From assembly GCA_002394125.1 (NCBI GenBank), contig DGSY01000195.1, forward strand, positions 3,997 through 24,502: DNA of 20,506 bases, given 5' to 3'. Under the pieces are notes generated by a model. The model ran no database searches and was not told the origin of the DNA. It saw only the letters and a list, made by a program, of their open reading frames with translations. The translations under genes and the position numbers were made by a program. Of the stretch, positions 7,452 to 15,017 are shown piece by piece; the stretch's first letter is position 1; each line of letters begins with the position of its first letter. This stretch comes from Ruminococcus sp. UBA4350 (GTDB taxonomy: Bacteria; Bacillota; Clostridia; Oscillospirales; Ruminococcaceae).

Positions 7452-8153
7452 TTACAATATCTTTTGTGGAATAAACTGAACATAATCACCCGCGATCAGG
7501 TGGTATTTGATGCCGTCCCGCTCGCCGTTGACAGCATAGCGGTGCAGCGAACGCCCGTGGATATGGCCGTACCAGCAGTCCGTGACCGGATGCCGCCACA
7601 GCACCTCCAGAATCGGATAATTGCAGCTTGCGGCGTAGATCGGCGGATAATGCAGAAAGACAAGCGGCTTCAGCCCCTGCTGCTCTGCGGCCGTGATCGA
7701 GACCTCCAGCCGCTGCGCCTCGCGTGCGCTGACCTTTGCGTCATCCGCGGGCGTATTCTCCGGATCCATATTGACCCAGCCGCGTGTCCCGCAGATGCCG
7801 TATTCGCCGTAGGCATAGCAGTTGTTATGCAGCAGGCGGAGCGTGTCAAGGCCGTTCGCAGCGAAGAATTCCTGCATCTTCTTGACGGTCGCCCACCAGT
7901 AATCGTGGTTGCCTTTCAGGATGATCTTTTCCCTGCCGGGAAGCGCGTTGAGCCATTGCAGATCGGGCAGCGCCTCTGAAAGGCTCATGCCCCACGAGAT
8001 ATCCCCCGCCAGAACGATCGTATCCTCCGGCGAAACGGTTTCGAACCATGCGCTTTGCAGGCGCTCCGCATGATGCTCCCAGCCCGCGAAAATATCCATC
8101 GGCTTCGCAGTGCCGAATGACAGATGCGTGTCGCCGATCACAAACAGGCTCAT
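7452..8153 (-). CDS. Calcineurin-like metallophosphoesterase
   Basis: This is a 233-residue soluble predicted phosphohydrolase of the calcineurin-like superfamily. All metal-binding blocks are visible in order: GDTH at 7-10, GDISW at 50-54, GNHD at 81-84, His168 in LHYPP, and GHIH at 196-199. These residues would hold a two-metal centre that hydrolyses a phosphoester; the natural substrate is not known and cannot be read from sequence. The overall pattern, with YWW after GNHD, resembles the stand-alone COG1768-type group. The ATG at 8153 overlaps the thrC stop as ATGA, which points to translational coupling with thrC. No clear terminator follows, so some read-through into tig is possible. Confidence 0.88.
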   Translation of the reverse strand: MSLFVIGDTHLSFGTAKPMDIFAGWEHHAERLQSAWFETVSPEDTIVLAGDISWGMSLSEALPDLQWLNALPGREKIILKGNHDYWWATVKKMQEFFAANGLDTLRLLHNNCYAYGEYGICGTRGWVNMDPENTPADDAKVSAREAQRLEVSITAAEQQGLKPLVFLHYPPIYAASCNYPILEVLWRHPVTDCWYGHIHGRSLHRYAVNGERDGIKYHLIAGDYVQFIPQKIL

Positions 8154-9643
8154 CGGATGCCGAGCGTTTCGCGGACAAATGCCGCCATCGCATCCTGTTC
8201 GACAGAGCCGGTGAAGCGGACCTTCTTTGTTTTCAGCTCGGCAAGCGCCTTCGGAATCTGCATTCCGGATTTCTCCTGCAAACGGCTGAGAATCTCGTAT
8301 TCATCGGCATCGGTATCGCCGCCGATCGCCTCCAGCACGGCAGCGCCGAACTTGTAGGGATTCGCCGTCGAAGCGATCAGCATCGGATACTTGTCCGCAG
8401 CCTTTTCATTGTATGCACGCGCCGCGCAGATGCCGACAGCCGTGTGCGTGTCGCTGAGATAGCCGTTCTCCGCAAAGACCTTGCCAATCAGCTTCTTCGT
8501 CGCATCGTCATCGTAGAATGCGCCGGAGAATTCCGCCTGAATGCGGTTGCGCAGCTCCGTGCCGATATCGTATCTGCCCTCGGATTTCAGTGCGCCGAAC
8601 CATTCGCGGATCTGCGCATCGTTCTCACCGGTCATGTGATAGAGCAGACGCTCCAGATTGCTGGAAATCAGAATGTCCATCGACGGGCTGACCGTTGCAT
8701 GGAAGGTGCGGTTGCGGTCGTAGACGCCGGTTTCAATGAAATCGGTCAGAACATTGTTGATGTTCGAGGCGCAGACCAGATGCTGCACCGGAACGCCCAT
8801 CTGCTTTGCGTACCACGCCGCAAGGATATTGCCGAAATTGCCGGTCGGCACAGTGATATTGAAGCGCTCGCCCTCCTTGAGGATGCCCTTTTCGAGCATC
8901 GTCACATAGGCCGAGACATAGTAGACGATCTGCGGGACGAGTCTGCCCCAGTTGATGCTGTTTGCGCTGGAGAACTGCATTCCGTTTTCGGCGAGCAGCT
9001 TCTGCATTTCCGGATCGGTGAAGATCGCCTTCACACCGTTCTGGCAGTCGTCGAAATTGCCCTTGACTGCGCAGACGCAGACATTTTCGCCCTCCTGCGT
9101 CTGCATCTGACGCTTCTGCATCGAGCTGACGCCGTCCTCCGGATAGAAGACCATGATGCGGGTGCCGGGCACATCCTGAAAGCCTGCCAGTGCCGCCTTG
9201 CCGGTGTCGCCGGAGGTCGCCGTCAGGATGACGACTTCCTTGTCGGTGCCGGTCTTGCGGATCGCACGCGTCAGGAAATGCGGCAGGATCTGGAGCGCCA
9301 TATCCTTGAACGCACAGGTCGGGCCGTGCCAGAGCTCCAGCAGCAGAGAGCCGTCTGCCAGTCTGGTGATCTCCTGCACATCCGGTGTCTCAAAGCTGCC
9401 GGATTCGTAGGCTGCCTTTGTGCATTCGCGCAGCTCCTCATCGGTGAAATCGGTCAGGTAGAGCGCGAACAGACGCGCAGCACGCTCTGCATAGGAAAGC
9501 CCTTTGAGCGCCTCGAAATCGGCAGCGGTCAGCTCCGGGATCGACGCCGGTACGAACAGGCCGCCGTCTGCCGAAATGCCCTGCGCGATCGCCTCTGCGC
9601 TGCTGACGGACAGCGCGCTGTTTCGTGTGCTGTGATAGATCAT
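8150..9643 (-). CDS. thrC: Threonine synthase
   Basis: This 497-residue PLP enzyme converts O-phospho-L-homoserine to L-threonine, the last step of threonine biosynthesis. The PLP lysine is Lys113 in PTCAFKDMALQ; the cofactor phosphate region shows LTATSGDTGKAALAG and a second glycine-rich loop TGNFGNILAAWYAK. The N-terminal YHSTRN opening and ~500-residue length match the long form common in Clostridia and proteobacteria. The start at 9643 has AAAGGAGG eight bases upstream; further upstream the frame is open but unrelated. It overlaps the phosphoesterase start by four bases and follows the zinc-ribbon gene by 64 bases. Its place behind rnhB-yraN, away from hom or thrB, is unusual. No threonine leader peptide or T-box was seen in the 64-base gap. 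Confidence 0.96.
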   Translation of the reverse strand: MIYHSTRNSALSVSSAEAIAQGISADGGLFVPASIPELTAADFEALKGLSYAERAARLFALYLTDFTDEELRECTKAAYESGSFETPDVQEITRLADGSLLLELWHGPTCAFKDMALQILPHFLTRAIRKTGTDKEVVILTATSGDTGKAALAGFQDVPGTRIMVFYPEDGVSSMQKRQMQTQEGENVCVCAVKGNFDDCQNGVKAIFTDPEMQKLLAENGMQFSSANSINWGRLVPQIVYYVSAYVTMLEKGILKEGERFNITVPTGNFGNILAAWYAKQMGVPVQHLVCASNINNVLTDFIETGVYDRNRTFHATVSPSMDILISSNLERLLYHMTGENDAQIREWFGALKSEGRYDIGTELRNRIQAEFSGAFYDDDATKKLIGKVFAENGYLSDTHTAVGICAARAYNEKAADKYPMLIASTANPYKFGAAVLEAIGGDTDADEYEILSRLQEKSGMQIPKALAELKTKKVRFTGSVEQDAMAAFVRETLGIR

Positions 9644-9677
9644 ATCAAAATCCTCCTTTGGACTGTATAACGATATC

Positions 9678-9697
9678 TGCGGGGGCTCTGCCCCGCA
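9678..9697 (-). other. Hairpin between the zinc-ribbon gene and thrC
   Basis: A 7-bp perfect stem, TGCGGGG (9678-9684) with CCCCGCA (9691-9697), lies 34 bases upstream of the thrC start. In the minus direction it is followed by AGATATCG rather than a T run, so it is unlikely to be a strong terminator. It may be a processing or stability element. Confidence 0.4.
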
Positions 9698-9707
9698 CAT
9701 CACGATC

Positions 9708-9908
9708 TCAGTATTTCTCAAACTTCTCCGGATCGGCAATGAATTCCCGCACGATGCTGCCGCAGCGCTTGCAGATCTGCGCCTGCACCGTGTAATATGT
9801 GCTGAGCGGCCGCTTCGGATCATGCACGGTCTTATGTGACAGTGCGCCGCGGACAAATTCCTTGCTGCCGCAGTACGGACAGGCCATTATCACTTTGCGG
9901 ATTCCCAT
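9708..9908 (-). CDS. Small zinc-ribbon protein, function unknown
   Basis: This 66-residue protein has two CxxC pairs, Cys10/Cys13 (CPYC) and Cys46/Cys49 (CKRC), spaced as a treble-clef or zinc-ribbon fold. The residues between them are polar, with no enzyme motif. The start at 9908 is preferred over Met8 because GGAGG lies five bases upstream of it, while Met8 has no site. The protein sits 11 bases after yraN and ahead of thrC in the same block. I do not recognise a named family. A nucleic-acid-binding or structural metal role is possible but not shown. Confidence 0.75.
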   Translation of the reverse strand: MGIRKVIMACPYCGSKEFVRGALSHKTVHDPKRPLSTYYTVQAQICKRCGSIVREFIADPEKFEKY

Positions 9909-9919
9909 ATTGCCCTCCT

Positions 9920-10300
9920 TTATACATATCCCGTCGCATCGAAGGCATTCGCGATATACCCGATATGCCGGACGAAGCTGCCGGAATATTCGACCTCTGC
10001 CACATCAAAGCGCGGCTGTAAGTCGCACGGATTTCTCAGCAGATACTGCTCCGCCGCACGGATGATGCAGCGCTGCTTTTTCGCATCGACCGCCGCCGCG
10101 CCGGAAACCAGTGCGCCCGGCCGCCGCGTCTTGACCTCGACGATCAGCAGCAGCCCGCCGAGCCTTGCGAGAATGTCGATCTCGCCGCCGCGGACAGTGA
10201 AGTTCCGGCAGAGGATCTCCGCGCCCTGCCCTACCAGATACGCACAGACCGCATCCTCTCCGGCATTGCCGGTCTGCCGCTTAGAAGCCGCGTTTTTCAT
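9920..10300 (-). CDS. yraN: YraN/UPF0102 family nuclease-fold protein
   Basis: This 126-residue protein belongs to the UPF0102 family, which has a PD-(D/E)xK nuclease-like fold. The signature elements are a GEDAVCAYL helix near residues 14-22, RGGEIDILAR at about 37-46, and VEVKTR at about 54-59. The Glu/Asp and the E-V-K residues form the putative metal site. Its biochemical role is not firmly established; neighbours in many genomes are DNA-maintenance or ribosome genes. The start at 10300 lies inside the end of rnhB, so the two frames overlap by 20 bases. No strong ribosome binding site is seen, which fits translational coupling. Length is typical for the family (about 115-130). Confidence 0.9.
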   Translation of the reverse strand: MKNAASKRQTGNAGEDAVCAYLVGQGAEILCRNFTVRGGEIDILARLGGLLLIVEVKTRRPGALVSGAAAVDAKKQRCIIRAAEQYLLRNPCDLQPRFDVAEVEYSGSFVRHIGYIANAFDATGYV

Positions 10301-10913
10301 AATATTTTTTCAGGAAAGACGGCCGGTGCGCCGGACAGGGACCGTAGGCATCGAGCGCCGCATAATGCGCCTTTGTGCCGTAGCCCTTGTGCTTTGCAAA
10401 GCCGTATTCCGGATATTCTTCGTCAAGCTGCCGCAGCGCGGCATCACGCGCTGTCTTGGCAAGCACCGATGCTGCCGCAATGCTCGCGGATTTCGCATCG
10501 CCCTGCACGAGCGTTCCGACCGGCATCGGCACGACCGGCGGCTGATTGCCGTCCGTCAGCACATAATCCGGCACCAACGGAAGCCCCTCGACGGCGCGGT
10601 GCATGGCGAGCAGTGCCGCCTGCAAAATATTGATCCGCTCGATCTCCTCGACAGTTGCCGAAGCAATGCAGTAGGCAAGCGCCTTTTCCTGAATGACCGG
10701 TGCAAGCTCCTCGCGGCGCTTTTCGCTCAGCTTTTTGCTGTCATTGAGCCCTGCGATCTCGATATCCGGCGGCAGGATCACCGCAGCGGCATACACATCG
10801 CCCGCCAGCGGCCCTCTGCCCGCTTCATCGACGCCGCAGAACACCGGAAAATGCAGCCGCACATTCGCATCAAATTCAAACAGCTCGTGACAGATCTTCA
10901 GTTCACGCGGCAT
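10281..10913 (-). CDS. rnhB: Ribonuclease HII
   Basis: This 210-residue endonuclease cuts the RNA strand of RNA-DNA hybrids and removes single ribonucleotides from DNA. The catalytic carboxylates are Asp29 and Glu30 in GVDEAGRGPLAG, Asp122 in TDGN and Asp158 in AKTARD, with the GDAKS segment at 139-143. All four are present. Most family members have lysine before GDAKS; here it is glutamine. The ATG at 10913 follows GAGGAG with about seven bases of spacing. It lies 15 bases after the DUF1963 gene and overlaps yraN. rbgA-rnhB-yraN is a conserved order in Firmicutes, but here two extra genes separate rbgA from rnhB. Confidence 0.96.
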   Translation of the reverse strand: MPRELKICHELFEFDANVRLHFPVFCGVDEAGRGPLAGDVYAAAVILPPDIEIAGLNDSKKLSEKRREELAPVIQEKALAYCIASATVEEIERINILQAALLAMHRAVEGLPLVPDYVLTDGNQPPVVPMPVGTLVQGDAKSASIAAASVLAKTARDAALRQLDEEYPEYGFAKHKGYGTKAHYAALDAYGPCPAHRPSFLKKYYEKRGF

Positions 10914-10928
10914 CGGATCACTCCTCTC

Positions 10929-11801
10929 TCAGTCGCAGTCCTCCCAGTATCTCGCAGATGAAAAATCCCGTTCCCTGAGCGCCTGCCCGCCGATCGCAAA
11001 GCAGTAGGAAACGACAGAGCCCTCATCCGCACTCATCTGCATCAGATTGATGTCACTGCCTGACATATCCCGCGGATTGACCGTCCACGGAATGCCGAGC
11101 AGCCGGTCGCCGTGCGGGAGCAGGTCTTCCTCCTCGATCTCAAGGATATCGCAGATCTCGTCAGCATCGGCAAGCTGCTCCGTATCGTAATTGTCCTCGG
11201 CATAGAATGCGACCGCGCATTCCTCCTCCAGTCCGGGGATCACGCCCTCACAATAGGGCAGGCGCGGCGCCGTCCGGCGGAGCGTCTGCATATCGCCGTC
11301 CCACCAGATGACCTTTGCAATCTGCGCCCGTTTCGGATCCTGCACATCGACAACGCTGTACGGATCGGGATGCTTTGAGCCCGCAAACACATCGCAGCCG
11401 TAGTGACTGTAAAAGAAATACAGCATTCCGGTCTCCGGCAGCAGATGCTCGGTATCCGCACCGGATTCCGCCAGCTCCCGCAGATTGATCTGCGCAAGCA
11501 GCTGCATCGAGGATTCCGGCACGATCTCAACACGCCAGCGCGGATCCGCTTTCAGATAAGTCCGCGCAAAGCCGGTCATTTCCGGATACGGGATCTCCGG
11601 CGGCAGATCGGGATAACCGCCGGTCTTGCTCGCCCCGACGGGAATCTCTCCGCCGAGCGTTCCGGCATCGCCGCCGCGGTAATAACGCTTTCTGCCCTCC
11701 GCATATTTCGCGCAGAGCATCACGGCATTTCTCCATGTACGGCGGAGCTGCTCCGCAAGCTCCGGCCTGCCTGCTGCGATCAGCCTGTCAACATATTCCA
11801 T
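10929..11801 (-). CDS. DUF1963 (YwqG-like) protein
   Basis: This 290-residue soluble protein matches the DUF1963/YwqG pattern: GGYPDLPP at residues 61-68, LLAQINLREL at 101-110, GMLYFFY at 125-131, and a late LLGIPW plus LMQMS segment. Family members are cytoplasmic proteins of unknown biochemical role. The start is placed at the ATG at 11801, seven bases after GGAGG. A GTG two codons further upstream (11807) would sit only one base from that site and is unlikely. Many acidic residues are clustered near the segment EICDILEIEEEDLL. The gene lies between a membrane protein and rnhB, inside what is usually the rbgA-rnhB junction, and looks like an insertion into a conserved order. Confidence 0.8.
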   Translation of the reverse strand: MEYVDRLIAAGRPELAEQLRRTWRNAVMLCAKYAEGRKRYYRGGDAGTLGGEIPVGASKTGGYPDLPPEIPYPEMTGFARTYLKADPRWRVEIVPESSMQLLAQINLRELAESGADTEHLLPETGMLYFFYSHYGCDVFAGSKHPDPYSVVDVQDPKRAQIAKVIWWDGDMQTLRRTAPRLPYCEGVIPGLEEECAVAFYAEDNYDTEQLADADEICDILEIEEEDLLPHGDRLLGIPWTVNPRDMSGSDINLMQMSADEGSVVSYCFAIGGQALRERDFSSARYWEDCD

Positions 11802-11824
11802 ATGCACACCTCCGGCCGGCGCAT

Positions 11825-12331
11825 TCAGCGAATGCCCGTCACCGTGTCAATATCTGCATAATAGCGGCTAAAATCGGCAGGATCCGCAAAGACGGGAATC
11901 TGTCTGCCGGTCAGCAGCGGTGTCGGATCCTCCGTCACCATCCGGCTGCGGAATGTAACCGTCTGACCGTCTGCCGTTACAAATCTGAACAGTGCGCGGT
12001 ACGGATTCCGGCCGTTGATTTCCACATTGTTCACCTGCTCTGCGCCGATGAAATCCGCCATGACATACTGTCCGGCGTCAATGAGCTTCCGGATGCGGAA
12101 ATGCCTGACCAGTATCACCGCGAGCATGGCCGCACCGATGATAAAAAACAGCAGTCCGACCCCGCAGAAGATATAACGCAGGATTCTTGCACTTTCCGCC
12201 TGATTCGATCTCATATCCTCGGTCACGCGGCCTGCGATCAGACCGACGACCGTAAAAAGCAGTCCGAGCGGCGCAAAGAACGCGCCGATTATGCCGACTA
12301 TCCCGAGCCGCAGATGATATCCGCTTTTCAT
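11825..12331 (-). CDS. Two-TM membrane protein, DUF3592-like
   Basis: This 168-residue protein has two strongly hydrophobic segments at about residues 7-34 and 49-76, separated by a short charged loop. A soluble C-terminal part of about 90 residues follows, with the alternating beta pattern seen in DUF3592 proteins (for example YRALFRFVTADGQTVTF, then a PxPLLTG turn and VFADPADFSRY). DUF3592 assignment rests on this pattern and on the late 'v.y.p.dp' type motif; function is unknown. The start at 12331 has AAAGGA eight bases upstream, lying inside the end of rbgA, whose stop is five bases away. It is probably co-transcribed with rbgA and the DUF1963 gene. Confidence 0.7.
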   Translation of the reverse strand: MKSGYHLRLGIVGIIGAFFAPLGLLFTVVGLIAGRVTEDMRSNQAESARILRYIFCGVGLLFFIIGAAMLAVILVRHFRIRKLIDAGQYVMADFIGAEQVNNVEINGRNPYRALFRFVTADGQTVTFRSRMVTEDPTPLLTGRQIPVFADPADFSRYYADIDTVTGIR

Positions 12332-12336
12332 TTCCC

Positions 12337-13203
12337 TTATCCTTTCTCCGGTTTTTCCAGTGAGATGCGGCCGAGCTTTGTGCCGCGGAATTCATCCAGC
12401 ACGGTGATCGCGGCGCGCTCCGTATTCGGCACGCCGCCGGAGAGCAGCATCCCGCGGTTCTTCGCTGTCAGCTCCAGCAGCGCAAAGCCGTCGCCCTCCT
12501 GTTCCGGCGGGATCTTATACCGCTCGGCGACCGCCTGCGGATATTCGGTATGCAGGAACGCCAGCAGCCGCGCCGCAAGCGCCTCTTTATCGAGGATATC
12601 GTCGCGGATCGCGCCGGTCATCGCCAGACGCACCGCGGCCTCCTGATCGTCAAGCTTCGGCCAGAGCACGCCCGGTGTATCGAGCAGCTCCACGCCGTCC
12701 GTTGTCTTAATCCACTGCTGTGTGCGGGTGACGCCGGCTCTGTCCTCAGCCTTTGCGCGTTTTCCGCCGGCCAGCCGGTTGATGAGCGATGATTTCCCGA
12801 CATTCGGGATGCCGAGGATCATCACGCGGATCGGTCTTCCCTTCATGCCCTTTGCCTCATACCGTGCGAGCTGATCGCGCAGCAGCTCCCGCAGCGCGGG
12901 TGCAAACTGCTTCACGCCCTTTCCGGCTTTGGAATCGGCGGTGATGACGGCAAAGCCCTGTTTTTTATAATAGTTTACCCACTGCTGCGTCACATCAGGA
13001 TCGGCCATATCCGCTTTGTTGAGGATGATGAGCCGCGGCTTTTTGCCGGTCATGCGGTTCATCTCCGGATTGCGGCTGCTCATCGGGATGCGTGCATCCA
13101 GCAGCTCCGCCGCTGCATCCACGAGCGGCAGACTTCGCGCGATCTGCCGGCGTGTTTTCGCCATATGTCCCGGAAACCACTGAATATCCTTCATATCGTC
13201 CAT
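12337..13203 (-). CDS. rbgA: Ribosome biogenesis GTPase RbgA (YlqF)
   Basis: This 288-residue circularly permuted GTPase acts in late 50S assembly. The permuted order is clear: G4 NKAD at 62-65 and the G5 region come before G1 GIPNVGKSS at 131-139, then G2 around GVTR at 157-160 and G3 DTPG at 175-178. The opening IQWFPGHMAK is diagnostic of YlqF. A C-terminal RNA-binding helical domain follows. The start at 13203 has GGCAGG eight bases upstream; Met4 is an alternative. It lies 38 bases after the second signal peptidase gene and five bases before the DUF3592-like gene. In B. subtilis the gene also follows rplS, so the context agrees with a ribosome role. Confidence 0.96.
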   Translation of the reverse strand: MDDMKDIQWFPGHMAKTRRQIARSLPLVDAAAELLDARIPMSSRNPEMNRMTGKKPRLIILNKADMADPDVTQQWVNYYKKQGFAVITADSKAGKGVKQFAPALRELLRDQLARYEAKGMKGRPIRVMILGIPNVGKSSLINRLAGGKRAKAEDRAGVTRTQQWIKTTDGVELLDTPGVLWPKLDDQEAAVRLAMTGAIRDDILDKEALAARLLAFLHTEYPQAVAERYKIPPEQEGDGFALLELTAKNRGMLLSGGVPNTERAAITVLDEFRGTKLGRISLEKPEKG

Positions 13204-13241
13204 ATATCACGCCTGCCTTTCGCTTTGTTCATTCCGTATCC

Positions 13242-13874
13242 TTATTTCACCCGTCCGACCTTGCTGAAAGGCAGGATCCGGAAAACGACCTTGCCGACGA
13301 TCTCCTCCTCAGAGACCAGTCCGACATCGGGATGCCGGCTGTCCTTCGAGATGCCGCGGTTGTCGCCCAGTACAAAGACATATCCATCCGGCACCGTGAA
13401 CGGATACTGAAAAGACTGATAATCGCGGTGTGTCGGCCCGCTGATATAGGGCTCATCAAGCGCCTTGCCGTCCACATAGACCACGCCGGCTTTGAAGTCG
13501 ATATTGACCTCCTGACCGCCCTGCGCGATCAGCCGCTTGACAATGCGCTTGTCAAGGCCGGGATTCGGCCGCAGTGTGCCGGATTCATCAAACATATAGG
13601 ATGTGCCGCTGTAAATGATGAGGATATCGCCGTCATCATAGCTTTTCGTGAGCCGTGAAACGACCAGACGGTCGCCGTCCTGAAGTGTCGGCACCATGGA
13701 ATCGCCGTCCACATTCGCCGTGCAGAACAGGAATGTGAAGACCAGCGTCACCATAAAGAAGGCGACAAAGACCGTTTCAACGATATCGAGAATGTCGCCG
13801 CCCAGCTCCCTGAGCGAATAGCTTTCCTTTTCAGCCTGCGGCTCGCCGTCCGGCCGGATCGTGTTCGGTTCCAT
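13242..13874 (-). CDS. lepB: Type I signal peptidase, paralog 1
   Basis: This 210-residue membrane peptidase removes signal peptides from exported proteins at the outer face of the membrane. A single N-terminal membrane anchor is at about residues 30-52. The catalytic serine is Ser59 in GDSMVPTL and the general-base lysine is Lys113 in RIVKR. The conserved GDNRGISKDSRH box lies near residue 175, and the last part returns as VGKVVFRILPFSKVG. The start at 13874 follows AAAGGGGG. It lies 20 bases after a related lepB gene and upstream of rbgA. Compared with its neighbour it keeps the classical GDSM motif and a slightly shorter beta domain. Substrate division between the two cannot be told from sequence. 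Confidence 0.94.
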   Translation of the reverse strand: MEPNTIRPDGEPQAEKESYSLRELGGDILDIVETVFVAFFMVTLVFTFLFCTANVDGDSMVPTLQDGDRLVVSRLTKSYDDGDILIIYSGTSYMFDESGTLRPNPGLDKRIVKRLIAQGGQEVNIDFKAGVVYVDGKALDEPYISGPTHRDYQSFQYPFTVPDGYVFVLGDNRGISKDSRHPDVGLVSEEEIVGKVVFRILPFSKVGRVK

Positions 13875-13894
13875 TGTCAGTTCCCCCTTTGATA

Positions 13895-14548
13895 TCAGAA
13901 TAAATATGCGAAGCGATCCTTCCAGCTTTCGCAGCGCTCCGCATCGCGGCCGTAGCGCACGAACACCGTGCCGATGATCTGCTCCTGCGGCACCAGTGCA
14001 ACGCCCGGATTGCGGCTGTCGGTGCTGCCGCCGCGGTTATCGCCCATGACAAAGATATAGCCCTCCGGCACGGTCATCGGATAGGTGAAGGCGCCGTCGT
14101 TGCGCACGGTCGGCTCCGCGATATAGGGCTCGTCCTGCACCTTGCCGTCAACGGTCACGGTACCGGATGCAAAATCAATGTCGATCGTCTGACCGGCGCG
14201 TGCGATCACGCGCTTGACGATCACGATATTCAGTCCCGCAGTGCGGTAGACCTGTGTCTGCGCCTCGTCACTGAAATGTCCGGCTTCGGCATCATTGACA
14301 ATGACGATCTGACCGTTCTTCGGCGATCTGTCGGGCGTGAGGATCAGCAGCTGATCCTGATCGTAGAGCGTCGGCACCATCGAGGAGCCGTCCACCGTGA
14401 CCGGCCGCAGCAGGAATGTGAACACCATCAGAAAGACGAAGATCGTCAGGACGGCGGTTTCGAGGATATCTGCGGCATCGCCGAGCAGAGATTTCACGCT
14501 CAGCTTCTCCTCGCTGTCAGTTTCGTTTCCGACCGGATTTTCCGGCAT
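13895..14548 (-). CDS. lepB: Type I signal peptidase, paralog 2
   Basis: This 217-residue protein is related to the adjacent peptidase and probably arose by tandem duplication. One membrane segment lies at about residues 28-47. The catalytic serine is Ser56 in GSSMVPTL and the lysine is Lys112 in VIVKRVIAR; GDNRGGSTDSRNP forms the conserved C-terminal box. The substrate-pocket region between serine and lysine carries a different charged loop (PDRSPKNG and DAEAGHFSDEAQ) from paralog 1. The protein ends with a short polar tail (ERCESWKDRFAYLF) in place of the usual ending. The start at 14548 follows GAGGG with eight bases. It is the first gene after the rplS terminator, so it either has a promoter I could not identify or depends on read-through. 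Confidence 0.94.
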   Translation of the reverse strand: MPENPVGNETDSEEKLSVKSLLGDAADILETAVLTIFVFLMVFTFLLRPVTVDGSSMVPTLYDQDQLLILTPDRSPKNGQIVIVNDAEAGHFSDEAQTQVYRTAGLNIVIVKRVIARAGQTIDIDFASGTVTVDGKVQDEPYIAEPTVRNDGAFTYPMTVPEGYIFVMGDNRGGSTDSRNPGVALVPQEQIIGTVFVRYGRDAERCESWKDRFAYLF

Positions 14549-14572
14549 CGTTCATCCCTCTTTTCTGTTGCA

Positions 14573-14591
14573 GGCCGCCCTTGCAGCGGCC
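14573..14591 (-). other. Hairpin in the lepB leader
   Basis: A 6-bp GC stem, GGCCGC (14573-14578) with GCGGCC (14586-14591), loop of seven, lies just upstream of the lepB ribosome binding site. It could modulate expression of the downstream block after rplS read-through. Function is inferred only. Confidence 0.35.
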
Positions 14592-14629
14592 GTCCGCGTA
14601 TTCAGAGATACAGATAACTGCATATAACA

Positions 14630-14655
14630 AAAGGGGACCCGCAAGAGTCCCCTTT
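14630..14655 (-). terminator. Terminator after rplS
   Basis: A 9-bp perfect stem (AAAGGGGAC 14630-14638 with GTCCCCTTT 14647-14655) closes an eight-base loop. In the minus direction the tail reads TTGTTATATG after the last stem Ts, a moderate U tract. It separates rplS from the lepB block but may be leaky, since no good promoter was found downstream. Confidence 0.8.
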
Positions 14656-14669
14656 CGCTCGGTTTACAA

Positions 14670-15017
14670 TCAACGAACCAGTCCCTTGACCTTTGCCGCC
14701 TTGCCGACTCTGCCGCGCAGGTAGTAGAGCTTTGCTCTGCGCACAACGCCTCTGCGGACGATCTCGACCTTGTCAACAGCCGGGGAATGAACCGGGAAAA
14801 CACGCTCGATGCCGACACCGTGTGCAACTCTGCGGACGGTGAAGGTCTCGCTGATGCCGCCGTGCTTCTTCGCGATGACAGTACCCTCAAAGACCTGGAT
14901 GCGGTACTTGTCTGCGGACTCCTGAATGCGGACGTGAACCTTGACGGTATCACCAACGTTGATCTCCGGGACTTCCTTCTTCAGGCTGGAATTGCTGATC
15001 TGCTCCAATGCGTTCAT
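14670..15017 (-). CDS. rplS: 50S ribosomal protein L19
   Basis: This 115-residue protein is a component of the large ribosomal subunit near the 30S-50S interface. It shows the L19 pattern of a GDTVKVHVRI strand, FEGTVIAKK, a GISETFTVRR segment, the GVGIERVFPVHSP box and the closing YYLRGR motif, at normal length. The ATG at 15017 follows a full GGAGG with nine bases. It appears to be transcribed alone, from the promoter at 15245-15273 to the terminator at 14630-14655. The leader of about 220 bases is long for a ribosomal protein gene and contains several hairpins. In other Firmicutes rimM and trmD precede rplS; they are absent here. Confidence 0.97.
   Translation of the reverse strand: MNALEQISNSSLKKEVPEINVGDTVKVHVRIQESADKYRIQVFEGTVIAKKHGGISETFTVRRVAHGVGIERVFPVHSPAVDKVEIVRRGVVRRAKLYYLRGRVGKAAKVKGLVR

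Noticed and set aside
8048..9670. Open frame of 540 codons on the plus strand antisense to thrC
   Set aside because: It is a shadow of the thrC reading frame, with no recognisable motif or start signal.
9678..9697. Terminator or attenuator upstream of thrC
   Set aside because: The stem is good but no T run follows on either strand, and no leader peptide rich in threonine codons is present. It is kept only as a hairpin.
9644..9856. Longer threonine synthase starting at 9856
   Set aside because: The extension overlaps the zinc-ribbon gene on the same strand in another frame; the ATG at 9643 has AAAGGAGG.
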